DNA of 64,000 nt from Sebastes aleutianus (taxonomy: Eukaryota > Chordata > Actinopteri > Perciformes > Sebastidae). Below the pieces are notes generated by a model that saw nothing but the letters and a program-made list of their open reading frames with translations, did no database searches and was not told the origin of the DNA. Position numbers and translations under genes: made by a program. This document shows, in pieces, positions 11,481 to 23,599 of this stretch; position 1 is the stretch's first letter, and each line of letters begins with the position of its first letter. Location: the NCBI GenBank assembly GCA_916700875.1, contig CAKAKS010000039.1, positions 28,080,815-28,144,814 of the forward strand, in the 5' to 3' direction.

Positions 11481-12600
11481 GTGTAGAACTTGAGGCTTGA
11501 AAACGGCAGTCCACAAACCAGTGGGTTATGTCGCGATGACTATGTCCACTTCCTATGTACAGTCAATAGTAAAAAAACGGACACAGTGATGTGATGGAAT
11601 GACTCAGAGTCAAGAAGAGTTTTTTTGTAGTCATGAAAACAGTGGCTTTTTAATGTAAACACTACATTCGATTGGTTTTTCCAGCACGGACATCCCACAT
11701 GAAATAACAACCATTCACTAAAGAGGAGTAGAGGGAGAGAAAGAGAGAGAGAGAGAGAGAAAAAAAAGCTGCACAGAAAAAAGCATTCACTGGGTAAAGA
11801 ACAGAACAAAGAGGAGGTAAAAATAAAAAAAATAATGAAGGTAACAGGAACAGAATGCCAAAGAAACAGGTATATCATGTCATTATACACAGTTGTTTTC
11901 TCTTTTCAAAACTAGAAATCAAGAAGGCAAGAAAGAGAGGCAATATAGATAGATGGATAGATAGATCGATGAGGAGTAACATAGATTAGGTATGAACAGA
12001 TAACAAATTTCCAAATCTACTTATTGTGTGTGCGTTCGTGTGAGTGCGAGCGAGTGTGTGTGTGTGAGACGTAAGAACTGTGCTTTTCATTGTAGACCTG
12101 GAAGGTGTGTGTCAAACTGAAAAGAGACAGAGAAGAAGAAGAAAGGAGCATGATTTTATACAGCGTTGATGTGTGAACATGCGGCGTCCCTAACTAGCGG
12201 ACGCAGCGAGAAACGTGCTCTCCCCAAAAAAGTGGTTCATTTTTTTCAGAAATAATAAAAAATAGATATTGTTATAATATTATATTTAATCGTTCTGAGT
12301 CAGGCTAAAGTGAGGACACGGTTCTAATGCAGGGAAACAGGCAAAACGGTAAAAGGAGAAGGGGGTGGGGCACAGTTCAGAGCATTACAACAACACGGGG
12401 TCAGTCTGAAATCGTCATGGCTCCACATCAGCTCGCTGTCAAACTGGAACCCTTTGCAAAACATCTTTATTTTAAAAAAGGGGGATATAGAGAAAAAAAA
12501 TGTTTCATAGCTACAAAGCACAAGAAAGATCATCTTTTGAGAATATTACAGGATCATAGTGATCGTTGTTGTCGATATTGTAATACCCAAGTTCATTAGT

Positions 12601-12610
12601 TTTATTTATT
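12601..12610 (-). promoter_or_regulatory. overlapping AATAAA poly(A) signals, candidate
   Basis: TTTATTTATT on the plus strand gives two overlapping AATAAA hexamers on the gene strand, about 1.77 kb after the exon 8A stop. Two more lie nearer the stop, at 12849-12854 and 12874-12879. Which one is used cannot be told here. Confidence 0.35.
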
Positions 12611-12848
12611 ATTATAGGTGTCGATGTTTTTGTCGTTTTTTTGACTGTTTGAATTCTACGTGTTACTGCAAGAATTCCAAAATCTACACTTCTTCTTCAA
12701 AGCCTCCCAAATGAAACGCTGACTCTCACATTTCTTTTTTATATTTGACCCCGCTCCGTCCCATTCAGGAACCAATCATTGCTCTCCTTTTGCTGCTATC
12801 CGTCTTTTTTGTATTTTTTCCATCTTTTTTTAATTATCTTTTTCAATT

Positions 12849-12879
12849 TTTATTAGAATGTTTTTTTTTTTTTTTTATT
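12849..12879 (-). promoter_or_regulatory. two upstream AATAAA poly(A) signals, candidate
   Basis: Minus-strand AATAAA occurs at 12849-12854 and 12874-12879, either side of a long T tract on the plus strand. They are the first canonical hexamers after the exon 8A stop, about 1.5 kb away. The long A tract between them on the gene strand makes them suspect as real cleavage signals. Confidence 0.3.
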
Positions 12880-14112
12880 ATTATCTCGACAGCATCTATG
12901 TGAAGCTTTTTTTTTTTTTTTTTTAGTTTTATGAATTAACTGGTCTCTTTATACAAAGGCTTGAGTATCTCATGCTATCTGTGTCAGGGTTTTAGGAGGA
13001 AGAGGAGGAGAGAAGGGAGGGAGGGAGGGGAGAGTTGGGTTGGAAAGAAAGGAGGGACCAGGACGGCAGGGCGCCATGCAAAAAGAAAGAGAGATGGATG
13101 AAGGTGAGAGAAGTAAAGGCATGGTGGTGGTGTGTAAATGAAGAGAGAGAGAGAGAGAGAGTGGTATGTGTAGGACAGGCGATCAATCAATAAATAAATT
13201 AACAAATTAATCAACCATTATCAAACCAGGAGTGAGTTTCCTTACATGGAGAATGTTAGTAGGTCTAGAGGTTATAACAGTGAGGAAGGTAGAGTCATAA
13301 CGTTGTGTACTTGCTTCTAAAAGCGTAGCTATCTACAGTACAGTACCTCTGTTTCATGGCACTGATAGGACGTTTAGCACATTTCCTATTGGCTCTCAGG
13401 CTCGGCCATGACTGGCGGTTGGCGAATGGCTAAGGCCAGGTTTGGGAAACAGGAAGCCTCACTTCCTGTCGATGAAAACCGCATCGCAGGGAGTAAAATG
13501 ATACAACTTACTCAAAAACAAAAAGGAAATTGACAACAAACATCTTAAAACGTCTTGGCTAATGTAAACAAAAGACTAATGTTAAAATCAGTGTTGTCAG
13601 TTTCAGCAGGTCTCGAGTGTTTCTTTTAAGGTTTTCGCCGACCCGTCTGATGTTTTTTAGTGCTATCGACATTTTCACATATTTCCGCAAAAAATTGTTA
13701 TTACATAATCACTACTATAGCAAAAAAACAAACAAAATAATACACAAATAAAAGGTGTCAAGGTGAGGCAAAATGTGAATAAAAATCAGTGTACAGACTG
13801 ATACTCATGTAATAAATATACACACGATCAACAAAAATAAAACAGAAGTCATATCCATAGTAATAATAATAATAAAAAGAAATCTGCCAAAAAAAAGTAC
13901 AGGTTTTGTTTTTGTTAACAACAAAAGACAGCTGTGAAAGAAAAAGAGAGTAGAACGGGGAACGGAGGCTTTCATTGACTTTGTTCAAGAAGTTTTCAAG
14001 GCTTCAGGGTTTCGTGTTTTCTACTAAAACAAATCTGTTTGCTTGGCAGCGGGCCAAAGAACATCAGGAGGAGAAGTCGGAGCGCGAAGAGAAGAGACAA
14101 GAACTAAAAACA

Positions 14113-14148
14113 TTATATATATATATTTATATATATATTTATATATAC
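14113..14148. repeat. TA-rich simple repeat
   Basis: Alternating TA with two TTTA interruptions, within the candidate 3' UTR. Confidence 0.85.
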
Positions 14149-14371
14149 GTATGCCTATTTTTTTTTAAAATTATCCTCATTATTAATATGTACCTAGTTG
14201 CATTTTTCTTTCTTTTTTCTTTAAATAATCAGCAGAATCATCATCGTCATCATCACCATTTCCACAGCAGTGTCAAAGGAACAGGAACGCAGAGAGGGGC
14301 GGAGGACAGGAGGGGCGAGAGAGAAGAGGGGACAAAAGGGGGGAGGACATTACGGGGGTGTGTGGGTACGC

Positions 14372-14559
14372 TCAGTACAAGCCACACCCTCGGAGGTTGT
14401 TGGCGATGATGATGTCGGTCACGGCGTCAAACACAACCTGGATGTTCCCTGTATCCGTGGCGCAGGTCAAGTGACAGTAGATTTCCTTATTTGGAGAGCG
14501 ATTCTTGCTCTCGAACTGTGCTTGGATGTAAGCTGCCGCGTCCTCATAGGTATTGGGTC
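14372..14559 (-). CDS. gnao1: gnao1 exon 8A: alpha-o1 C terminus with stop
   Basis: The coding part is 188 nt. It begins after tctctctccag with GA CCC AAT ACC (completing Gly293, then PNTYEDA) and ends GGC TTG TAC TGA. It encodes PNTYEDAAAYIQAQFESKNR, SPNKEIYCHLTCATDTGNIQ and VVFDAVTDIIIANNLRGCGL, then Y and stop. TCAT at 324-327 is the G5 loop. The C-terminal helix is the receptor contact, and Cys351 is the pertussis-toxin site. Substitutions against recalled mammalian alpha-o1 are M323L and N330G, the second just beyond the G5 loop. It is the distal terminal exon, followed by a long stretch without other genes that probably includes its 3' UTR. Confidence 0.98.
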
Positions 14560-15242
14560 CTGGAGAGAGAAGAGGGAGACGGAGAAAATCACAGATGATG
14601 CAATTCTCATACAATAGAATTGATTTTACGCCACGGTTGAATGCCACCAACAGAGATCCCAATATTTCCCGGGAATTCTGCTCCTGTTTCTCAGGCCTCT
14701 GGGATTTTTAGCATGTGTGTTCGCATGCTGAAGACTATGTACTGAAAGATGCCTTTCCAAACCTTATTAACACGACCGCATAACTGTTGTAGTTATATTA
14801 CCACCTTGAAAAGCCATTATTACATTAATATGACTGTTAAGTAGGGTTGCTAACTTTCAGTTTTTGGTGTGGGACACCTGCTTTCAGGCTCTCATTCTGC
14901 ATTCTCACACCAAATGAGAAGAAACCACAGAGACGCTCCCTGATGATGGCTCTGGAGAAGCAAATTTGAGTTTGAAAGACCAGTTTACCAGACATGGCAT
15001 TGACATCGGCTGCTTCTGACCATCTTCTGCCTGACATTTCAGCAAATGTCTGAGCAGATTTCTAATATAATGTACAGAATGAAGGACCGGCAGAGTCTGA
15101 AGAAAATGAGAGACTTTCTTCCACAGCAGTTTGACAAACATCCACCTCTGTCTACAGAGCAGCTCTTATTAGATCAGTTACAAGTTCCTTCCATGTCTTC
15201 TTAATTCTTAAATTGAACAAGACATGAGGTTAATACTACTAC

Positions 15243-15243
<1 letters not shown>

Positions 15244-15280
<37 letters not shown>
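15244..15280 (+). repeat. AAT trinucleotide microsatellite
   Basis: About twelve uninterrupted AAT units, inside intron 7A-8A. Confidence 0.95.
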
Positions 15281-15284
<4 letters not shown>

Positions 15285-16191
15285 TTCCCCAATTGGTTTA
15301 CTTTTATTGCATAGGTTTCAAACATTATTCTCAAAGGCTTCTCACGGGAAGGGGAGGGGAAAAGAGATGCAACATGTCAGATAGACTTACTGTGATTATC
15401 AAGGCAGTTAGAAAATAAGTAAAGCATGAGAGACAGAAACGAATAGGAGTGTCTGAGAGAGCTGCGTGTGTGTGAAGAGGGCAGGAGACAGCTCTCACTT
15501 GCCATCTCCTCTCTTCTCTCTTCATGGCTGACCAAGCGTGACTGTCTCCTGCTCTCTGACTCCCAATCCCTTCCTTTTCACTGCCACGGCTACATCTGAC
15601 TCTCACCTCCACATGAACAACTCTGCCTCCTTTTTTCTCCCCATCACAGCTTCTATTTCAGCCTCTCGTTTGCTTCCCTCTCTCTCTCCCGTCTCCTCTC
15701 ACTACTTCTCGGCTATCCTTTTAAACACAGTAAAGTAAATCTTCATATCGCGCTCTTCAAACTGAGGTTACACCGTTCTTCAATCAGGCGGCATCAAACG
15801 TTTGGTTTCTGCTATCTCTCCTGCTAACACCTGATAATTCAAACTGACTCAATGCTGTGAACAGCTGCTTTGATTAAAAAAATGCCACATCTCTCAGAAA
15901 GGTTTACAACTCAGTGACAGTTAATGTCCTGATTGGTCCTCGCAGCTCTGGAGGTACAATGCAGAACAAAATAATCTGCTGTATCAATCAGTGGCTAGAA
16001 ACACAGGAGGGGTTTTTAGAAAAGCTACTGTGCCTCACATTAAGATCGGACAGCTGGTAGTCATTCATACGTTTACATCATCTCTTTTAAACTAGTGCTC
16101 CTCTCTTTACCCCTGACACATATAGTATCACCTAAATTTCAGCCTCTTAATATTGGCTTTCAGGCAGTTTTAATACTTAAGATTTTAAGTC

Positions 16192-17498
16192 AAAGGGATA
16201 GTTTGACATGTTGGGAAATATGTTCATTTGTTTCCTCCTGAAAGCATGGACTGTATATAAAGATGGACGACATGACAGCCCCCCAAAAGTGAAGCCAAAA
16301 CATCTGGATCGCCCCCTGGTGGCTGGCTGCAGTATAGGTCATAAATCCCGCCTCCTCCATGTTAGCGGATGGGACATGGGCCAAACTAAAAAAATCAAAG
16401 TACTCGTCAAATACATTTCTCCCAAAGATGATTTCCGTCATTTTAGGTAGTTCTTATCACGCTGATGTATGTTCAAGTGTTCAATTTTCTTATAAGTTTG
16501 GTTTCTACTAGTTATTTGATGCTGTAAAAAGGGGGTGAGACGTCATAATTTGGCAGCTGTGATTGATAGCTGCTCTGAGGGAGGTAGTCGTGCAGCCGGA
16601 GGCTCGGGAAATGTACGAGAGAGGAGATGTAACTTTAACTTTCCATAACCGTCACGAGTCTGTGTAATAGAACATGTGTCAATTTGATCATAAATGTAGT
16701 TATGGAGATATTATTGTTAGTTGATGTGTCTTTCTAGCCAAACAGCTACCGTGGTGATAACGTAGCAGCTAAGTGGCTCACGCTATCAAGCGGCTGTGCT
16801 CGGCTTGTGATTGGCTCGGGTGGGTGTGTGGGCGGGACCTCAATACCATGGCTCAAGCCCCCCCCCCCGATCACTTCTGCACAGACTCTGGCACCAAATG
16901 ACGTCAAAATCTCAAGACGGCAGCCCCTGTAGCTGGGATATTTTGGCTTCACTTTTGTACAGTGGGTGGAAGTGAAGACGCATCGTCCATCTATATAAAC
17001 AGTCTTCGGTCTGTACGGTAAATATCAAGCTACAGCCAGTTAGCTTAGCTTAGCATAAAGACTAGGAACAAGAAAGGGGAACAAGCCTAGGCTCCATCCA
17101 CATATAATAAAATCTGCCAAACACAATTAAAACTCATTAATTAACACGTTATGTGTCGTTTAGTAATCCCTACAAAAAACTTCTAAAAATACCTGGGGGG
17201 TTATGTGTCAGACTTTCTGTTGGAATTGTTGTTTTTCTAGTTTTGTATGGATTACATAAACAACATAGAACAGGTTAATTAGTGAACTTCAGAGGTGCTG
17301 GTAGGTGTATTTTGTTACCTTTGGACGGAGCCAGGACAGCTATTTCCCCCTGTTCCCAGTCTTTATGCTAAACTAGGCTAACTGGCTGCTGGCTCCAGCT
17401 ACATATTTAACATACAGGCATGAGAGTGGTATCAACCTTCTCATCGAACGTTCAACAAGAAAGTGAAGAAGCGTATTTTCCAGCAGAACTATTCCTTT
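16192..17498 (+). mobile_element. fish MITE split by a second MITE
   Basis: The left terminus AAAGGGATAGTTTGACATGT (16192 onward) is mirrored by the right terminus ...CCAGCAGAACTATTCCTTT ending at 17498. The right part contains TTAGCTTAGCTTAGCATAAA (17040 region) and its mirror TTTATGCTAAACTAGGCTAA (17363 region), so the element folds on itself. At 16246-17004 it is interrupted by another element. Fragments of the same family lie near 1591-1660, 4285-4380, 5877-6078 and ~7150-7270. Confidence 0.75.
16246..17004 (+). mobile_element. inner foldback MITE, copy 2
   Basis: The ends ATGGACTGTATATAAAGATG and CCATCTATATAAACAGTC are inverted repeats, followed inward by AAAAGTGAAGCCAAAAC and its mirror TTTTGGCTTCACTTTTGTAC. 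It is the same family as 7588-8011. Its middle holds a C-run (16857-16867) and no coding capacity. Confidence 0.75.
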
Positions 17499-17874
17499 AA
17501 AACTGCACTAAAGATACATTTTGACTGACCTGTATGTCATAGTGGTCCTATTTTGCACTAGTCTGCAGATGAACAGCCCTGTAAACCTCTTTCCTCAGTA
17601 ATGTGGGCTAAGCTGAAATATCACAGCTGTGTTTTTGTTATGTTTTTCTAATTTTATACCCTAGCATATTGATCAGTCAAGTTATGGTACATCAGGCTCT
17701 TTTTCTGTCCTACGTAATTGGATTCAGTTTCACTGGTTGGCAGCAGCTTTTTGTGTTCTCTAAGAAATCAATTCTGTGCACCTGTCAGGTTTCGTAGCTG
17801 CTTACGTGTTTTGGGAGCTGCTATTTCTCACCCATGCAACTTGGGAAAACTAACAATTCTTTTTTCTTTTGTAC

Positions 17875-18028
17875 CTGTGTATTCGGGGAAGCAGATGCTG
17901 AGTGCAGACTTCTTGATCTTCTCTGCGAACAGATCCTTCTTGTTGAGGAAGAGAATGATGGAGGTGTCGATGAAGAACTTGTTGTTGCAGATCGAGTCGA
18001 ACAGCATCAGAGACTCGTGCATACGATT
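17875..18028 (-). CDS. gnao1: gnao1 exon 7A: alpha-o1-specific GTPase segment with NKKD
   Basis: The 154-nt exon starts after cctcctccgcag with AAT CGT ATG (NRM) and ends ACA G before the weak donor GTACAA. It encodes NRMHESLMLFDSICNNKFFI, DTSIILFLNKKDLFAEKIKK and SALSICFPEYT. NKKD (270-273) is the G4 motif. LMLFDSICNNKFFID and KKDLF are the signatures of alpha-o1 (A). Two small departures from recalled mammalian alpha-o1 are Ala276 for Gly and Ala283 (codon GCA) for Pro; exon 7B keeps Pro283. The acceptor is preceded by an unusually long pyrimidine-rich stretch. The exon joins 8A, about 3.3 kb downstream. Confidence 0.98.
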
Positions 18029-18240
18029 CTGCGGAGGAGGACAGAAGAAGAGGGGGAGAAAGAAAGGGATGGGAAAGAATAAAACAAAAGAAGGAGGATG
18101 AGATTAGAGATTAAGGGAACAGGTGAAAGGAAGAGGAGGAGAGGAGAAAGAGATGACAAGGAGGGGGAAAAAAAAGAAAAGACGGGGAGAAAATTGTAAT
18201 GGATGATGATAAAGAGAGGAAAGAAGAGAAAAGTTAAAGT
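18029..18240 (-). promoter_or_regulatory. very long polypyrimidine tract before exon 7A
   Basis: The plus strand from 18032 to ~18236 is almost entirely purine with short interruptions, so the gene strand shows ~200 nt of C/U-rich RNA running into the exon 7A acceptor cctcctccgcag. Normal tracts are 15-40 nt, and the tracts before exons 8A, 8B and 7B in this gene are all under ~50 nt. Such tracts bind U2AF and PTB-family repressors. Control of the 7A choice by PTB proteins is an inference. Confidence 0.5.
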
Positions 18241-18605
18241 TACAACCAATCTAAAACAGTAACTGAAGAAAGAATATCATTGTTATGGCCAGAGTTCAAA
18301 GTCGACAACAACACACACCCCTCTCTCTCTTTCCAATTAAAACTTTAGCAAAGGAGAGCGGAGAGTAGAAAGGGAAGATACAGTCATCAACATTTTCTGC
18401 TTGTGCATCTTCTGCATGCATGTTATGCAGTCAGACAAAGATACCGACTGAGGAGTGATTTCTTTGTCTCACACACACACATACCAACAAGAAACAGTGG
18501 CGGTGTTGGTTTGCAAAGTGGTTCCTGTTCAGAGAATTCTTTCCAACATTCACAATAAATAATCAGTTTAGGAAAACACAGAAATTGAGAGGGAAGGAGG
18601 ACAAA

Positions 18606-18645
18606 ATAATCAACAAACACACACAAACACACACAAACACACACA
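18606..18645. repeat. CA-rich simple repeat
   Basis: CACACAAACA-type repeat of about 40 bp. Similar CA-rich stretches occur at 18470-18482, 18832-18850 and 21985-22050. Confidence 0.85.
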
Positions 18646-21600
18646 GCACAGAAACAAAATAATTAGGTCAGGAAAATAATCACACGTATCAAGTGGTGGT
18701 GCTTTATTGCCATTTCTCGTATGTATAAATACAACTTTCAATAAATTATCACAGCAGTGAGGGAGTTACAGCAGATGTATTTTACTTACAGTGCTCAGTA
18801 AAATACACTACACGCACACATTCATACATACTGTACACACACACACGCAAATACACAATAAACAGGTTTGTAGATTTGCTGTAGGTGATCTGTACAGTAT
18901 AGAAAGGACGGTGGTTGGTATTGACAGAGGGGGGTTAAATGATTTTGGACGTTGGAGGGTTGAAGGCTGAAAAAGTTGCAGCAGTAAGGGTTGAGAGCAT
19001 GATGAGAGCAAGGGCTCTCACCAGCTCATACTCGGCCTCCTTAGTTCTACACTAGTTCATTACGGTCCTGTGCCCTGCGGCTTCCTGAATCCTCTCCAAG
19101 TCCAGCAGTAGAGCAGGATCTCCCTGGCTCTGCAGAGGCTTTAGTGCTCATTTTATCGAGTGGAACATATTATAAGACTACCCAAAAGCATTTACAGGCA
19201 AAACTCTCCTTCTAAATTTGAAGCATAAATAACTCAGCAAAAAGACACCACAGGAGCTCCTTTATCTCTAACATGGGATCAAAATTAAGTCAAAATCGTT
19301 TGGCTGCCATTGTGGGATTTAAGAAGTTGTTTATGTTGCTAAGGCATTGAATTGGCACATGGTGCTAACATTTCTTTTGTGCCACCACCTGCTGCCCAGA
19401 TCAACTAGGACCTTTGTTACCTGAATGAACCACTGATTGTATTATTCACGTAAGACCCATTCACGTAAAAAAAACAAAACACTATTACCCATAAACACTC
19501 TCTAGCATGAAGTCAGACTACATTACCCACAAATATCTTCGGGGAGTAGGAACAGGAGTTTATCGTTGGGACTGAAACAGGACATAAACTGTTACCCACT
19601 ATACTCTCAGCCTCGCCCGCTGATGTCACTTCTCCATCTGTCGTTTTAGAGCTATTATAGAGTGCTGCAGGGATGACGTGTTTTTGTAGGCCAACCAGGG
19701 AGTTAGCATCGCCCTGGGTTCCCTTGACAAAACGTCAATGGGATTTTTCCATTGGGTTTTGGATTATTGCAGAAAATAAGCTCTGTGGCAAACAAATGTT
19801 TATGATACTTACACGTTTTGTTCAGCAAGTTAATCTTCACAAATGAACACCACTTTTATGATTTTTGAAGCGTGAATGCAATCGCCAGAAGTAAAAAGAT
19901 AACGTTAGGCTATAAACGAACTACACCACGGTCACACGAACGCGAGTATACACAACGAGGCTGTAAAGGTGGACTAGTTTTCAGCGTGATGACGTTTAGT
20001 AGTGTCATTTAGCCACTTTTTAGCAACTGCCTTTTTTAAGACACATAAAAAAATAAAAATTCATGAGTTGTGTACTTCCTGATGTATTTTATGTCGTAGA
20101 ACAAAACGTTAAAATTTCTTAAGCTTGTGTTAACTACAGACCTTATTTCAGGCATCTAACTAAAAAACCCATTGACGTCCAGACGAGGAAACCGGAAGTG
20201 CTAAAATGCTTACTCATTTCCAGGTTTGTGGACTGCAGCACTCTATAGCTATTATACCATCTTGTACAATGTGCTTTGGCAATACTGTGTTTCAAAACAG
20301 TCATGTCAATAAAGCATCTTTGAAATTTAATTGAGAGAGGTGATGTGATGTGAGACACATTGGCTCTTGTAGGACTACAATTTTCTAATTTTATGTCTGC
20401 CCTCATCAATGAAATGAGAGTTCAGTTTACCAAAGATGCAAGTAGAGTCCTTAATCAAACTTCTCTCCTCCAATCCAATTTTACACATTTATACCATAAC
20501 TCATGTCAAAGAAAAGGTGGTTGTGGTTACTTTTAATGCACAGCGGGAATGTTTTGGTCCATTTACTAAATATCCTGGTATACGATACCTGCATTTAAAA
20601 TGGCTAAATGCACAGCGAAATCAATTCATCCCAATGGAACCACAACAATTAGTGGACTCTCTCACAGAGGCCGAGTAAAAAAAAAAACGTGTCTAAGTTA
20701 CATTTTGGTGAACTTTGACACAAAAATTATGTTTCAGGTGTCTGCAAGGTGATTTCAATACTGCGTAAATTGAAGGTTAACCAAAGAAAATACTATGGTT
20801 TACTGTATGTTATGTGTAGCGATTGATTTAAACATGCAAAAGCACATTTATGGTCCTTTAAATTCACTTTCAACTGCATCTGATATGACACTGAATAATC
20901 TGTACAGCAGGAACATGGATACATCTTGCTCTGTGCACTGCCTGAGGTTAACACGGGCATGAAAGAAGATGGAAGACAAAGCTCCAACAGTACAGCACGC
21001 TGCTTTAGCCACCCCGAGGGCAAATCGAAATGTAGGCATGTCCTTTTAGCTGCATGTGAATTGAAGCTTGCTAACTTACTGTGGATGAAAATTTCACCAG
21101 CCCATTGTTCCACAGCGACATGTCTACTGCTGGCTACTCTCTAGGCTTTCAGGCATAAAAATAGGGACATTAATGTATATATAAAAAAAACAAACTGATT
21201 TAGGCGGGGGGAGTCCTGCATTAAGTGAGAATGATGCTCAAATTATTCATACAACAAGTGCTGAATTAAACAGGTGTACAGTGGCAGGGCATTAGGGGGG
21301 CTAGAACATTACTCTAATTTAATTGTGCAAGGGCATAATTCTACTATGCAAGTGTAAGATAGTTTGTTTTGTCTTTTCTGTGAAGTGCATTTAAAATAAC
21401 CCCCAAATTTAAGCACTAAGCACAGATACTCATCATATTGATGTGAAATATTTGTTTGGCTTCTATGCAAATTACAAATAAAACTGGTTTTCCCTGCACA
21501 ATGTAACCGCTGAGTGAAATAAAGAAGTGAATTCATAGAAGTCTTTTATGTGGACTTATTTTTACATCATTTCAGGACAATACCTTTTGATGTTTCATGT

Positions 21601-23599
21601 ACATTTAAAGTCATATCTCCAAAGGCGATGCAGTCGGATCATTTTACTTTCGCTTTCTATAATTAAAATGTTATAAATCGAAGGAGAAGATTATAAACCA
21701 AAAGCCTTCAGCAGCAGGCTTCATGTTTGGCAAAAGAACCAAAAAGCATCTGAGGCTCTTTGGTTGGATATGGTTGTATTATTTGGCACGGGCAAGTAAG
21801 GTGACATTTTGAAGTCCCATGGGTGCGTTTGTGTCTTCAGTGTGTGTGTATGCACATGTACGTGTGTTAAGGGCCTATGTGTGGAAAGGGTAGACAGGTG
21901 CCTTCTGGGTAATTAATCCACAGATACTGACTCCACCACACACAACCCCCCATGGGCTGATGTTGTCTCTCACACAACATATACAGGCACGCGCACGCAC
22001 ACACACACACCGACCCACAAACACACACCGACCCACACACACACACACACTGACCTTTCCTGTACTATCAACAGACACACATGTAGGTAACTATATACAA
22101 TCGTAAAACACACACAAATACACAGACAGATACACACACGATGCAGGCTGATCAACAGCCTTAGGCAGCTCTCTAATTAGGGAAAGTTGGCACAGATGTG
22201 GTAGGAAGAGCTGATGACATCATCTACCTGTTTTTTTTTAAAAATGGCAGCTTTGAGCAGCGGGTGAAGACACGCCCTCGTAGTTTCGAGTGTGGATGGA
22301 AGAGTGGAATGAAGCAAATGCCCTGCTCATAAATAAATAACGCAACTCTCTACCTCTGTTTGCCAGAGAGCACTCGTACCAGTAAAGCAGAGTTCTGTTT
22401 CTATATTCTGCTGTAAACTGTTGCTTATAAAGAGAGAAGGGAGGAGCTGAGGATATTTTCCTGGTATTAAATGCATCTCTTTGGCTTTAATGTCAAGGCT
22501 CAAAATTTGAATTGTTCACACAAACTGCACACACCACTTTTCAGTTCAACTAAGCTGTGCACTACATCCAACCTCAACCCTACAGCAGCTCTGGGACGAC
22601 TACTGTCCAGCAGAAATGGAACTCTGGAGCAGAAAGCAAAACATTGGGGCTGAAATAATAGTCACAAGGTTGACAGTCTAGTCCCAGCGGACTATATGTA
22701 CTTACCAACACACAATCTTTCAAAGCCAACCTCTGGCTTTTTAAGGCAGATAGGTGTACAATAGGGATATTACACTGTACAACCCCACACAATGGATGCG
22801 GCCCCAGGGCCCCATAAAATCAATGCTTCCTTTGAAGCATTATCTGGGAACAGTCTGGTTGAGTCAGAACACTACCTCTTGTAGCTTTTCATTTAAAGTG
22901 ATTTTATAGTGGACCCATGAATGCTGTAATAGGAGAGCTCGGAAAATCAATCCTAAAATACGACCGGAGGTGACATCCACAGGGATGACGGATGATGGCA
23001 GAATAAATAGCAACTTCCTTGCTATAAATTCAAATAACTATATTTAAAGTAAAGGGGAAAACAAATTATACTGCTTACCTCTTCTAACTTTGATCAAAAG
23101 ATTACATTACAAAGAGACAATTTTAATCACATCTTTCTATAGATAACAAAAGCTAATTTACTCTCAAATGAAAAGCATCCAAGGCCAAAACACTGATGAC
23201 GCTATTCATTTGCAACAAGGAAACACACAAATCAGTTCTGCTGAATGAACTCCTGCTGGGTAGTTTACAATAAAATGATAAGCAACCATCATCTCTATAA
23301 ATAGATATTTGCATATGAATGCAGAATCTGTAGGCAACGGTACAAGATTTTGGCATTGGAAGCGTTCTGGTTTCTGTTTATAGTCCGAGTAGAATGGACC
23401 AATCACGTTTGAGCGGGCTTTGGTTGCATGCAGGTCTGTGTGAGAGAAAAGAAGCGGAACGCATTGGTCAAAATGCAATCTTGAAACCCACTGGCTGACG
23501 ACGAGTTTGTTTTTAATTAGCTAAAAATAAACTGTTAACTGAGTGTAAACTGGCTACTTGTGAAACAACCTGGTCGTAGATGTCATCTCTCAACTCCAA

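Larger units (their letters stand above)
1..11530. other. 3' flanking intergenic region, no gene seen
   Basis: No open frame here looks like a conserved protein. The longer ones (for example 7232-7696 and 8140-8421) are repeat-derived or of low complexity. The content is microsatellites, a minisatellite, fragments of several fish MITE families, one retrotransposon tail and unclassified AT-rich DNA. The stretches 600-2230, 2610-3050, 3120-4120, 5100-5870, 8020-9780 and 10070-10920 show nothing further that I can name. Confidence 0.6.
12601..14371 (-). other. gnao1: candidate 3' UTR of the gnao1 exon 7A-8A transcript
   Basis: This stretch follows the exon 8A stop on the minus strand. It is almost free of the MITE families that fill the rest of the window, as expected of transcribed UTR, and has no frame resembling a protein. 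On the plus strand it begins with a purine-rich block (14277-14350), which is pyrimidine-rich in the RNA. It also holds an AT-rich run (14113-14148), a short GA run (13142-13161), and several T-tracts. The first canonical AATAAA on the minus strand after the stop is at 12874-12879, with others at 12849-12854 and 12601-12610. The true end is not determined by the sequence; the repeat-poor stretch actually continues to ~11530. Confidence 0.4.
14560..17874 (-). other. gnao1 intron 7A-8A
   Basis: The 3.3-kb intron has donor GTACAA and acceptor tctctctccag. It contains an AAT microsatellite (15244-15280) and one large nested MITE (16192-17498). The remainder, 14600-15240 and 15285-16190, holds no recognised feature; 14840-15210 has a diffuse repeat-like look. 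Confidence 0.85.

Noticed and set aside
1..11530. A neighbouring gene 3' of gnao1, such as the amfr neighbour known in mammals
   Set aside because: No exon-like conserved frame was seen on either strand; any neighbour must lie further left.
13480..14371. A noncoding exon 9 as described for the mammalian gene
   Set aside because: Nothing in the sequence marks a further splice donor after exon 8A or a distinct exon, so I annotate only a candidate continuous 3' UTR.
13975..14409. 144-residue plus-strand frame overlapping exon 8A
   Set aside because: It runs antisense to gnao1 through a TA run and a purine block. It has low complexity and is not a gene.
17718..18101. Plus-strand frames across exon 7A
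   Set aside because: They are shadows of the conserved minus-strand exon, which has correct splice sites and alpha-o sequence.
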